DNA from: a bacterium
GTDB lineage: Bacteria > SZUA-79 > Acidulodesulfobacterales > Acidulodesulfobacteraceae
Reading direction: 5' to 3'
DNA length: 39,992 nt
Assembly (NCBI GenBank): GCA_021850985.1
Contig: JAJZJX010000016.1
Coordinates: 1-39,992 of the forward strand
This document shows, piece by piece, positions 8,034-15,144 of this stretch; position 1 is the stretch's first letter; every line of letters begins with the position of its first letter. A model generated the notes under the pieces. It was not told the DNA's origin and ran no database searches. It saw nothing but the letters and a program-made list of their open reading frames with translations. Position numbers and translations under genes: made by a program.

Positions 8034-9366
8034 CGCTCTCCATCAACCCCTTAAGTCTTTCTTCTATATCGAAAAATATGTTATCTGCTTTGTTTTTAAA
8101 TTTGGCTTCGTTGATATTTTTCACTTTACCGGATTTATCTAAAGCGTCTGCGGCGGCATTTTCGGGATGCTCTGATCTTCCGCCGACCTTTTCCCTCATA
8201 ACGTCCGCAAATCTTCCGTAGGTTTTTACGGCCGGCGAAGGACTTACGAACGGGGTGTTTAAAGCATCTCCGGCATCGTCCGAACCTGAGTTCCCGTAAA
8301 CGGGCGTTTCATCGTATGATGCATAAGCTTGGGGATTAAATTGTTTAGCACTTTTTCCTTTAATTTCTTTCGATTCTTTTATTTCTTTTACAGGAGTTTT
8401 GTCTTGCCTGTCCGAATAATCGGAAATTCCGGAATTCTGCAGAGCCGGAACTCCCTCTAAACGTCCTATCATCTGAATATTGGAAGGCGAAACTCCTACT
8501 AAAAAAAATTCTTTATTTACTTCTATCAGCAGAATCGATTTTTTATTGCCGAGATTAATAGAAGATATTATTTTCAGGCTGTTAATTTTTTCTTTCGCGG
8601 AAACCCTGTTTCTAAATTTATTCATAAAGAAATATATGCCGTAAATCATGCCTATTATAAGCGCTAAATATACTACGGTTTTAACGGCTTCTATACCCAT
8701 ATTTAAACCGGTCGGATTTTTTAAAGAAGAATTTTTTGAATTTAAATGTTTTGCATTGGAAAAAGCGCCGGCATTCGATGCGGCTGAAGGTTTAGGATGA
8801 TTTTTTGATTTTACGCCGTTAACCTTGCCTGCCTGCCCTGCCGCGGAGCTATTTGCTAAAACGGCATTTTTCTTACCTACGTTTTTAAATATATCGGCCG
8901 GAAATTCGTGGACTATTTTAACGACTAAATAATTACGGTAAAAAGAAGCAAAAACGTCTTTCCTTGCTATTTTAATATTTTTCTTAAAATAAACAACGGC
9001 ATCTAATCCGGAACTGCCGGCTGGTATAATTTCGGCGGCTTTAAAAAGCCTGCTGCCTTTAAAATTTACGAACTTGGACTGCCGTGATGACCCATTAGAA
9101 GATGCATTATTGAAAACGGCTTCAAATCCGTATTTTTTAAAAATCATATTTTTTAAAACGTTTTGCGGTTTTCCGTTAAATCTGAACCATATAAAATAGG
9201 AATTATTTTTTTTGCTTTCCGAAACCGAAATTCCTTTTAACGTCAAAACGTTTTCGGCATATGCCTTATTGAAAGCGGCGGCGGCAAAAAAAACCAAAAC
9301 CGCTGAAATAAAACAAAAAATATAAAAAAACGATTTGATTTTATTCATATTAAATATATTAAACAT
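8011..9366 (-). CDS. fliO: FliO-type export gate assembly protein with an AMIN-like N-terminal domain
   Basis: FliO is a membrane scaffold that helps assemble the FliP ring. The 451-aa protein is much longer than typical FliO (about 100-150 aa). Residues 10-37 look like a signal peptide or anchor (FFAAAAFNKAYAE). Residues 38-155 are beta-rich and resemble an AMIN-type periplasmic domain (ISVSESKKNNSYFIWFRFNG, later YLVVKIVHEF). A low-complexity linker follows, then one membrane segment at 228-248. The FliO core comes next (KIISSINLGNKKSILLIEVN, EFFLVGVSPSNIQMIGRLEG), and a long polar tail ends the protein. The AMIN resemblance is by eye only. The gene is 1 bp after fliN and overlaps fliP by 23 bp. 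A second in-frame ATG at codon 7 (9348) is an alternative start; no clear ribosome site distinguishes them. Confidence 0.85.
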   Translation of the reverse strand: MFNIFNMNKIKSFFYIFCFISAVLVFFAAAAFNKAYAENVLTLKGISVSESKKNNSYFIWFRFNGKPQNVLKNMIFKKYGFEAVFNNASSNGSSRQSKFVNFKGSRLFKAAEIIPAGSSGLDAVVYFKKNIKIARKDVFASFYRNYLVVKIVHEFPADIFKNVGKKNAVLANSSAAGQAGKVNGVKSKNHPKPSAASNAGAFSNAKHLNSKNSSLKNPTGLNMGIEAVKTVVYLALIIGMIYGIYFFMNKFRNRVSAKEKINSLKIISSINLGNKKSILLIEVNKEFFLVGVSPSNIQMIGRLEGVPALQNSGISDYSDRQDKTPVKEIKESKEIKGKSAKQFNPQAYASYDETPVYGNSGSDDAGDALNTPFVSPSPAVKTYGRFADVMREKVGGRSEHPENAAADALDKSGKVKNINEAKFKNKADNIFFDIEERLKGLMESDVKSKKL

Positions 9367-9367
9367 A

Positions 9368-10015
9368 TTAAAGTTTTTTAACCCTTTCTACCGGACTTAT
9401 AATATCCGTCAGCCTGACGCCGAATTTATCGTTGACTAAAACGACCTCCCCCCTCGCCATAAGTTTGCCGTTAACGTATATATCCAAAGGCTCGCCGGCA
9501 AGTTTTGCAAGTTCTATAACCGAACCCTGTCCAAGCTGAAGCATATCGTTGATAACCATTTTTGTCCTTCCAAGCTCTACCGATATAGTAAGAGGTATAT
9601 CGAGAATAAAATCCAAATTTTTCGGCGGTTCGGTAGTTTTATCGGATTCGTCGAACGACGCAAACTCTAATTTTTTTACCGGTTTCTTAGGGGCGGACGG
9701 CGCAGTTTCATTTTTTGCAGGATTAATATCTTCGACTCCTAAATCTGAAGCGTCCGATGTTCCGGCTGTTCCGGCGCCGGTTCCCGATTTGCTTTGTTCA
9801 GCCTGTGCGCTTTCGGAGGGAGCGTTTGTTCCGGCACCGGCATTAGCCGCTTCTTCCTCTTTAAAAGCATCGTCCCAGCTGATATTGTCGTCTTCGTCCT
9901 CAAGAGCCGCAGCCTGCTTAGCTGTTTCCTGACTTGGAGCAGGCGCCTGATTTTCAACCTGCGCACCTTCTCCAGGTTTTTTTTCTAATTCTTCGGTCTT
10001 ATTTTCTTCACTCAT
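9368..10015 (-). CDS. fliN: Flagellar switch protein FliN with long acidic N-terminal extension
   Basis: Component of the C-ring that forms the rotor base and docks the export ATPase regulator. The C-terminal SpoA/FliN domain (about residues 133-215) is clear: ILDIPLTISVELGRTKM, LGQGSVIELAKLAGEPLDIY, VNGKLMARGEVVLVNDKFGV. The first ~130 residues are low-complexity, rich in Ala, Glu, Pro, Gln, Gly and Ser, and acidic. FliN is usually 80-140 aa; extended versions exist in other bacteria, but here the extension makes up more than half of the 215 residues. The start overlaps fliM by 8 bp. The open antisense frames here are by-products of the Ala/Gly/Ser-rich composition. Confidence 0.95.
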   Translation of the reverse strand: MSEENKTEELEKKPGEGAQVENQAPAPSQETAKQAAALEDEDDNISWDDAFKEEEAANAGAGTNAPSESAQAEQSKSGTGAGTAGTSDASDLGVEDINPAKNETAPSAPKKPVKKLEFASFDESDKTTEPPKNLDFILDIPLTISVELGRTKMVINDMLQLGQGSVIELAKLAGEPLDIYVNGKLMARGEVVLVNDKFGVRLTDIISPVERVKKL

Positions 10016-11000
10016 AATAGCCCTCTTTACCCAACGGTATGTCGGAAATTATTTTTACGGCAAAATTATTGTTTATTTTACCAGGATAAGCAATAAATTT
10101 AGGCAAGTTTTCTATATCCACCACTAACGGATCTTCTATTCTTTTGTCTAGCACGATGACATCGCCTTTTTTGATTTTTAAAAAATCGCGGGAGCTTATG
10201 CTCGTCTTTCCTACGTCGACTCTTATATTAAGTTCCGATTCTTTAAGCCTTTCTTTAAATCTTTCGATCCATCTGTGATCGACTTCAAGCTGTTCGCTCT
10301 GAAATCCGCTGTAAAGTTTTTCTTTAATCGGCTCTATCATCGAATAAGGTATGCATATCATAAATTTAGAAACCGCGCCTTCTATGTCCACCTCGAATCT
10401 GCTTATAATTACGACCTCCGTGGGCGTAACTATAGTCGCAAACTGAGGATTTATTTCGCTTCTTTGAAATTCGATATCTATCGGCGAAACAGGCATCCAA
10501 GCTGTTTTCAATGCATTGAAAGCCATATCCGTTATTTTTTTAATCAGTTTATTTTCTATGGGCGAAAAATCCCTTCCTTCTATTTTTACGTGCAGGTCGG
10601 TAGTGCCGCCGAAAAAAATATCTATCAGGTTATATACCAATCTTGAGTCTAAAACGAAAATAGCATAGCCGCGAAGGGGCGGCATTTTAAAAATAGTCAG
10701 ACTCGTCGGAAGCGGAATATTTTTTAAAAATTCCCCGAATTTCTGCATATCTACCGAAGTAGCCGTTATTTCCGCAACTTTTCTGAGGGCGGAGGTCAAA
10801 TCGTTCCTTAAAAGACGGGCAAACCTTTCGTTGATTATTTCGAGAGTGGGCATCCTGCCCCTTACTATCCTGTCTTGGGAAGTTAAATCGTAAGGTCTTA
10901 TCCCGTCGAGATTTTCCTCTTTTTTTTCCGATTCTATCGCTCCGGAAGATATGCCTCTCAGTAGAGCGTTAACTTCGTCTTGCGATAATATTTCAGCCAT
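10008..11000 (-). CDS. fliM: Flagellar motor switch protein FliM
   Basis: C-ring protein that binds phosphorylated CheY and controls rotation direction. The N-terminus carries the CheY-binding peptide ILSQDEVNALLRG (residues 4-16), so the usual chemotaxis input should work. The middle CheC-like domain (for example RNDLTSALRKVAEITATSVD and IFFGGTTDLHVKIEGRDFSP) and the C-terminal SpoA domain (LNIRVDVGKTSISSRDFLKI, KKGDVIVLD) are complete. The 330-aa length is standard. It begins 10 bp after fliL and overlaps fliN, giving the usual L-M-N order. Confidence 0.98.
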   Translation of the reverse strand: MAEILSQDEVNALLRGISSGAIESEKKEENLDGIRPYDLTSQDRIVRGRMPTLEIINERFARLLRNDLTSALRKVAEITATSVDMQKFGEFLKNIPLPTSLTIFKMPPLRGYAIFVLDSRLVYNLIDIFFGGTTDLHVKIEGRDFSPIENKLIKKITDMAFNALKTAWMPVSPIDIEFQRSEINPQFATIVTPTEVVIISRFEVDIEGAVSKFMICIPYSMIEPIKEKLYSGFQSEQLEVDHRWIERFKERLKESELNIRVDVGKTSISSRDFLKIKKGDVIVLDKRIEDPLVVDIENLPKFIAYPGKINNNFAVKIISDIPLGKEGYYE

Positions 11001-11010
11001 ATTTTTATTT

Positions 11011-11553
11011 TTATTGAACTAAATAATTATTGAAATATACGCCGGTTACCATACCGTCTCCAAGAAGCTGATTAAGGCTCCTTGCTATCTGATGTCTTAA
11101 TGAAAGCTGTCCTTGCGGACTTTTTATTTCTTTTGACGTCTTAGAGCTTAAAATCATGATTATACGGTTTCTTACCTGAGGCGTAAGCTGTTTAAATGTG
11201 GCTACGTTAGCGCCCGGCTTTAATTCTATAGACATAGAAACTTTTACGTAAGCAGTTCTGTTCGTGTTTGCAAGATTAGTCAAAAACGACTTAAGTTTCA
11301 TCATGGGTCCCGGCTGCATATTGGAAAGAGCTGCCGGTTTATTAACCGGAGTTTTAGCCTTTTTTGCCAATAAAAAATGGTAAGCCGCGAAACCGCCGCC
11401 TCCAAGTATAAGCAAAAGAGGAATAATAATAAACAATAGTTTTTTCTTTCCGCCTTTTTTTTTAGATGCCTCTATCTGCGATATAGTGGACATCTCGTCG
11501 TCGTCGACGTTGCCGAGTTCCTTATTAGTTTTACCGTTATCGTTGCCAGCCAT
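11011..11553 (-). CDS. fliL: Flagellar basal body-associated protein FliL
   Basis: Single-pass inner-membrane protein that associates with the motor stators. A Lys-rich cytoplasmic N-terminus precedes one membrane helix (LLFIIIPLLLILGGGGFAAY, about residues 39-60). The periplasmic FliL domain follows (AYVKVSMSIELKPG, RNRIIMILSSKTSKEIKSP, LNQLLGDGMVTGVYFNNYLV). The length of 180 aa is typical. A GGAGG ribosome site precedes the ATG. It is the first gene after a 338-bp gap holding a sigma-54 promoter, so it probably begins the transcription unit running to fliA. Confidence 0.96.
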   Translation of the reverse strand: MAGNDNGKTNKELGNVDDDEMSTISQIEASKKKGGKKKLLFIIIPLLLILGGGGFAAYHFLLAKKAKTPVNKPAALSNMQPGPMMKLKSFLTNLANTNRTAYVKVSMSIELKPGANVATFKQLTPQVRNRIIMILSSKTSKEIKSPQGQLSLRHQIARSLNQLLGDGMVTGVYFNNYLVQ

Positions 11554-11602
11554 AAACCGCCTCCAAAATTAAATTTATACAAATATCCTTACAAATAGGC
11601 AA

Positions 11603-11618
11603 TGCAATATTTATGCCA
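11603..11618 (-). promoter_or_regulatory. Sigma-54 promoter upstream of fliL
   Basis: On the minus strand the sequence is TGGCATAAATATTGCA. It has the invariant GG and GC dinucleotides exactly 10 bases apart and matches TGGCAC-N5-TTGCA at all but one conserved base. Transcription would start near 11592, about 40 bases before the fliL ATG. Sigma-54 control fits the two bEBP genes in the window. Confidence 0.85.
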
Positions 11619-11740
11619 TATTGTTTAAAATTATTATATTTATGCAATTTTAATCTAATAATTTAATAAAATCAATATATTATTAATATATGACAAGCTG
11701 ATTGATTAATTAAAGAGTATGAATATCTATCGGGAAAAGC

Positions 11741-11774
11741 ATTAAATATCGTCATTTTTCTGACGTTATTTAAT
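11741..11774. promoter_or_regulatory. 34-bp palindrome, candidate enhancer (UAS) for the fliL sigma-54 promoter
   Basis: Arms ATTAAATATCGTCA and TGACGTTATTTAAT are inverted repeats matching at 13 of 14 positions, with a 6-base TTTTTC loop. A third CGTCA half-site follows at 11779-11783. The centre is about 165 bp upstream of the inferred fliL start site, a typical distance for a sigma-54 activator site. Assignment to a particular activator is inference. Confidence 0.5.
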
Positions 11775-11797
11775 TTTTCGTCAATTTTTTATAATTT

Positions 11798-11865
11798 AAG
11801 AAAAAGGCGTCAGATTAATTTTCCGCTAACAATATTATATATTAATTAACAATCACCTTTTTCTT
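11798..11865. repeat. Degenerate GTGTCAG inverted repeat (family B)
   Basis: The left arm AAGAAAAAGGCGTCAGATTA and the eroded right arm AATCACCTTTTTCTT form an imperfect inverted repeat of the GTGTCAG family. It lies between the motE-like gene and the fliL promoter. The rest of the 338-bp gap 11554-11891 holds the sigma-54 promoter, the palindrome at 11741-11774 and AT-rich sequence with no gene. Confidence 0.65.
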
Positions 11866-11891
11866 GACAACTTTTTCTTATTAAGGATATA

Positions 11892-12317
11892 TTATTTGCC
11901 GGCAATGGCATTGGTGAAAAAAATAGCGGATTTCACGGGCATCCTTGAAATTACGGCAGAGGCGGTCTTTGCGGTCATATGCGACAAAATGTATATCGCG
12001 ACGCTTTTATCTATGCCCGGAAGGATAGCGGCGGCTTTTCTCGGGCTCATGGAGGAATAAACCGGAATTAAATTTTTTATTTTAGCTTTCCGGGAGGCTT
12101 TTATACGGTGGATTTTAGACTCTATCTCTTTTAACTGCCGGACTTCGGATTTTATCTGCTCTTTAAGGACTTTAACCTCCTGCCTTTCCGCGGAAGCGCT
12201 TGAAGCATAAGCCGATGAAGGCGAAAAACAGAGGCACGCGTAAAATAAAAAAATGATAAAAGCTGAAATGCCGATTACTCTGATTAATTTACCGCCGCCT
12301 GTTATTGTTTTATTCAT
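11892..12317 (-). CDS. MotE/YlxF-like flagellar protein (MgtE_N-type domain)
   Basis: Small envelope protein of the family encoded next to fliJ (YlxF in Bacillus, MotE in rhizobia, where it chaperones MotC). It has a hydrophobic N-terminal segment (about residues 12-30) ending near AYASS, so it is either anchored or exported. A charged coiled coil follows (about 45-75). The last ~60 residues are an MgtE_N-like helical repeat: SPRKAAAILPGIDKSVAIYI and MTAKTASAVISRMPVKSAIF. The length of 141 aa fits. It starts 17 bp after fliJ, matching the conserved fliJ-ylxF adjacency. Function in this organism is not known, and the name rests on domain and context. Confidence 0.75.
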   Translation of the reverse strand: MNKTITGGGKLIRVIGISAFIIFLFYACLCFSPSSAYASSASAERQEVKVLKEQIKSEVRQLKEIESKIHRIKASRKAKIKNLIPVYSSMSPRKAAAILPGIDKSVAIYILSHMTAKTASAVISRMPVKSAIFFTNAIAGK

Positions 12318-12334
12318 ATTTTATTTTATTAGAA

Positions 12335-12766
12335 TTATTCTCTTATAAAACGATTGGAAGCAAAATCCGAAACTGCGGCTTCTTCCCTTTTTAATTCGTT
12401 AATTTTATCTATCGCAAGATGCTTTTCGCGGAGTTTATTTATTTTTTCATATTCTATTTTAGCTTCAATAACCGATTTTTTTTTAATTTCAAGTTCATGC
12501 TCGGCAGATTCTTGCTCTGCAAGCAATTCGTTCAACTTATACTGCAGGGACTTATATCCGGCTTCAAGAGTATTGTACCCGTATATATCGGAGATACCCA
12601 CAACCTGCGCCGAATAAGATTTTTTAAAAGATTCCAAAGATTTTTGAACGTCGAATATAGCTAAATATATCAGCGCGACACGCTTCTGAACTTCGGAAAG
12701 TTCAGCGTATTTTTTATCGAGAATTGTTTTTCGGTGGTTCAATATGTTCTGAAATTTAAACGCCAT
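12335..12766 (-). CDS. fliJ: Flagellar export chaperone FliJ
   Basis: Soluble coiled-coil protein that acts as the central stalk of the export ATPase FliI and escorts export chaperones. The protein is 143 aa, starts MAFKFQNILNHRKTILDKKY as FliJ proteins do, and is almost entirely heptad-rich helix with Glu/Lys/Leu repeats. It lies 49 bp after fliK and 17 bp before the MotE-like gene. Its usual partner gene fliI is not adjacent and not in the window. Sequence conservation in FliJ is weak, so the call leans on size, coiled coil and context. Confidence 0.88.
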   Translation of the reverse strand: MAFKFQNILNHRKTILDKKYAELSEVQKRVALIYLAIFDVQKSLESFKKSYSAQVVGISDIYGYNTLEAGYKSLQYKLNELLAEQESAEHELEIKKKSVIEAKIEYEKINKLREKHLAIDKINELKREEAAVSDFASNRFIRE

Positions 12767-12815
12767 ATATTATTAATTCGCGTCATAGGGATTTAATTCC
12801 GGTGACGCCTCAAAT

Positions 12816-14951
12816 TTATACGAAATAATCTACCAAAGCATTAGGATTGCCATATCTTAAACCGTTTGCGCCGGCGGAAACGGTCTGCGTTTCTGCCGCT
12901 CCGTTTGAAAATCCTGAATTGTAACCCGAACCGCTTGGCGCAAAAGAGTTATTAAAAGATTCGTTTGCACCGCCGCCGGCACCGTTATTATAACCCGAAC
13001 CGGTGCTTATATTCAAGTTTATTGCGGAAAAACCCTGATTTTTAAGAGCGTTCTGCAGAGAGTCCGAAGATGCCTGAAGCGCATTTTTTGCCGCTTCGTT
13101 CTGAGCAAGCATATTGACGGTTATAGCGCCGCCGGAAACCGCTTGATTAAATGAGTTTAAAGAGTTTGCCTGATTTAAGGAAATATTTATTTTTACCGTG
13201 CCGAGCGAAGCCGGATTTAAAGTAATGGTAGCCGACTGAACGTTTCTTCTCAGCATGAACATAACCGAATTAATAGCCAAAGAACCGGTAGTTTCGCCCG
13301 CCGCTCCGTCTTCGAGACCCGACACGCCGCCGCCCGTCAAGCTGAAACCTGCGGAATTGCCGCCGGAAGCCGAAGGCGAAGCCGAACCTGCCGCCCCTGA
13401 AACCGCCGAACCTGCCGCGCCGAAAAGATTTGAAGATAAAGAGCCGGAATCTCCGGCTTTTAAACTGCCGGCAAGGTTGATTCCAGAAGATGCCGCGGAA
13501 CCAGACAAAGATAAACCCTCGGCGGCAGCATTTTTAAGATTTTCGGAATTAAGAGAGTTGTTTTTAATATCTTCGGCCAGCGTTTTTGCGTTTTGAGCGT
13601 TTATAATGCCCATATTTAAGTTAGTTTTTACGCCGTTATTTGCGGCATTAATATTGGAAATATTTAATTTATTTGCATCGGCGGCATTGGTATTAGCGTT
13701 AGTGTTTGAATTAATATCAGCGTTAGCATTTGTCTTATTTTCGGCAGTTTTGTTTAAAATATTTTGGTTAACGCCATTGTTATTATTGGCAGCGTCTGCA
13801 GATTTAGCCGGCGAACCGTCAGCGGCAGATATTGTTTTACTATCGTTTCCTACAGTTGCAGTCAAAGAGCCTTTACCGCTGCTATTTTTAGCGTTATCGG
13901 CAAGCGCAGTTATATCGGAATTATTACCGTCGATACTTCCGGCATTAATAGCGCCGTCCGATGCCGATAACCCGCCTGCGTTAGACGATGAAGCATTTAT
14001 ATTAGAATTAGATTTTGAATTTGCGCCTTCCGAGGAGTTTCCGCTGCCGTCCGTACTGCCCGATTTTACGTCTATTTTTTTCGCGGCGGCTAATTGTCCG
14101 GCAAAATTAATATTCGTATTTCCTATATAATAAACGTTTCTTCCGTCGTGAATATTACCGTTTGAGGCTGCATTTCCGCCGTCTTTTGAAGCGTTTTTAG
14201 CGGATTTATTCGCGGAATCGTGTCCTGCGGAATTACCGGATGTATTGCCGGTATGCCCATTTTCGCTTGAAACCTGCAAGGAATTTCCGTTAGCTGCGCC
14301 TCCGGAATTTTGATTATTCGCAGCAGTATTAGATGCAGAAATATTTGCGGTGCTTTTGCTGCCGCCGGTATTTAAAGAACTGCTTGTATTTGAAGAGCCG
14401 CCGGCATTATTATTTACCTGCTGCCCAATTGCATAACCGTTATTACCGTTCGGCGAACTTCCGTTTATACCGTTTTCCGACTGAGCGCCGCCGTTATTAT
14501 TGACGTCAGAGTTTACTCCGTTGTTCGGCTGCTGAACGGTTGACGAAACAGTTGCAGGCGTTTCGGCTGTGTTTACTCCGTTATTAAACTGTTGTCCGAC
14601 CTGCGAAAGAGGCGCCGGCGACGTTTCGGCAGTATTACCCGTCTGACCGCCGCCGTAAACATTAAACGCTCCGCCTGCAGGCTGAAAAACCCCGCCTTGA
14701 TTTTGACCGCCTCCCGAAACCGATGAACCGGTATTAAATAAACCTTCTATAGAGTTATTAAGCATTTCGCCGAACGACCCCTGTCCGCCGAAACCCGACG
14801 AACCGTAACCGTAAGCAAAAGAGGAATCAGCGCCGCCGGCCGAAGAAAGCAACTGACTTCCTGATGTATTTCCCGAAACAGCACTTATAACATCATTAGC
14901 CAACGAAAGCCCCGCATCTACCGATAAATTTAAAACAAAGTTTCCAAGCAT
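12816..14951 (-). CDS. fliK: Flagellar hook-length control protein FliK, asparagine-rich
   Basis: Secreted ruler that measures hook length and triggers the FlhB switch. The conserved C-terminal FliK domain (about residues 555-655) includes SATITLNPASLGTVKINISL and a following helix (NEAAKNALQASSDSLQNALK). The preceding ~540 residues are low-complexity, dominated by Asn, Gly, Ser, Ala and Asp, with repeated NANTN/NSNINA-type runs. At 711 aa it is longer than many FliK proteins (about 400-500 aa). No strong ribosome site precedes the ATG. Long antisense open frames here are composition artefacts. It lies 193 bp downstream of flgE, with repeats in the gap. Confidence 0.93.
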   Translation of the reverse strand: MLGNFVLNLSVDAGLSLANDVISAVSGNTSGSQLLSSAGGADSSFAYGYGSSGFGGQGSFGEMLNNSIEGLFNTGSSVSGGGQNQGGVFQPAGGAFNVYGGGQTGNTAETSPAPLSQVGQQFNNGVNTAETPATVSSTVQQPNNGVNSDVNNNGGAQSENGINGSSPNGNNGYAIGQQVNNNAGGSSNTSSSLNTGGSKSTANISASNTAANNQNSGGAANGNSLQVSSENGHTGNTSGNSAGHDSANKSAKNASKDGGNAASNGNIHDGRNVYYIGNTNINFAGQLAAAKKIDVKSGSTDGSGNSSEGANSKSNSNINASSSNAGGLSASDGAINAGSIDGNNSDITALADNAKNSSGKGSLTATVGNDSKTISAADGSPAKSADAANNNNGVNQNILNKTAENKTNANADINSNTNANTNAADANKLNISNINAANNGVKTNLNMGIINAQNAKTLAEDIKNNSLNSENLKNAAAEGLSLSGSAASSGINLAGSLKAGDSGSLSSNLFGAAGSAVSGAAGSASPSASGGNSAGFSLTGGGVSGLEDGAAGETTGSLAINSVMFMLRRNVQSATITLNPASLGTVKINISLNQANSLNSFNQAVSGGAITVNMLAQNEAAKNALQASSDSLQNALKNQGFSAINLNISTGSGYNNGAGGGANESFNNSFAPSGSGYNSGFSNGAAETQTVSAGANGLRYGNPNALVDYFV

Positions 14952-14990
14952 AATTTTTATTTTCTATTATAATTTTATTGTTATTTTTAT

Positions 14991-15123
14991 AAATAAATAA
15001 ATCTGACACCTTTATTACACCTTTATTTTAATAAATCTGACACCTTTATTTATTTTGTCATTCCCGCGTAGGCGGGAATCCAGAAAAATAATTTTTTGAA
15101 ATAAATAAATCTGACACCTTTAT
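14991..15123. repeat. Repeat cluster in the flgE-fliK gap
   Basis: Three direct copies of AATCTGACACCTTTAT-type half-repeats (family B right arm) lie at about 14991-15015, 15031-15052 and 15101-15123. A CATTCCCGC...GCGGGAAT dRS3-like hairpin sits between the second and third at 15057-15083. The block occupies most of the 193-bp space between flgE and fliK. It would be transcribed if the two genes share an mRNA. Confidence 0.8.
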
Positions 15124-15144
15124 AATATTATTGAAAATTTAATA

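Noticed and set aside
11864-11893. TTGACA-N18-TATATT on the plus strand, pointing antisense into the motE-like gene
   Set aside because: A good sigma-70 match in principle, but it overlaps a degenerate repeat and the end of a gene in AT-rich DNA, and no plus-strand gene follows.
12837-12852. Sigma-54-like site TGGCAATCCTAATGCT (minus) inside the 3' end of fliK, upstream of fliJ
   Set aside because: GG-N10-GC spacing is right, but the TTGC element is broken (ATGC) and the site lies in coding sequence, so chance is likely.
13890-13975. GCCGATAA-type sigma-28 -10 boxes on both strands
   Set aside because: They lie inside fliK coding sequence without a matching TAAA at 15 bp and without a gene downstream.
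13255-14130. Long open frames on the plus strand across fliK
   Set aside because: They mirror the repetitive Asn/Ser/Gly/Ala codons of fliK; the products are low-complexity and lack ribosome sites.
14991-15123. CRISPR-like array from three similar CTGACACCTTTAT units
   Set aside because: Units differ in length, spacers are irregular (about 15 and 50 bp), and one spacer is another repeat family; no cas genes are present.
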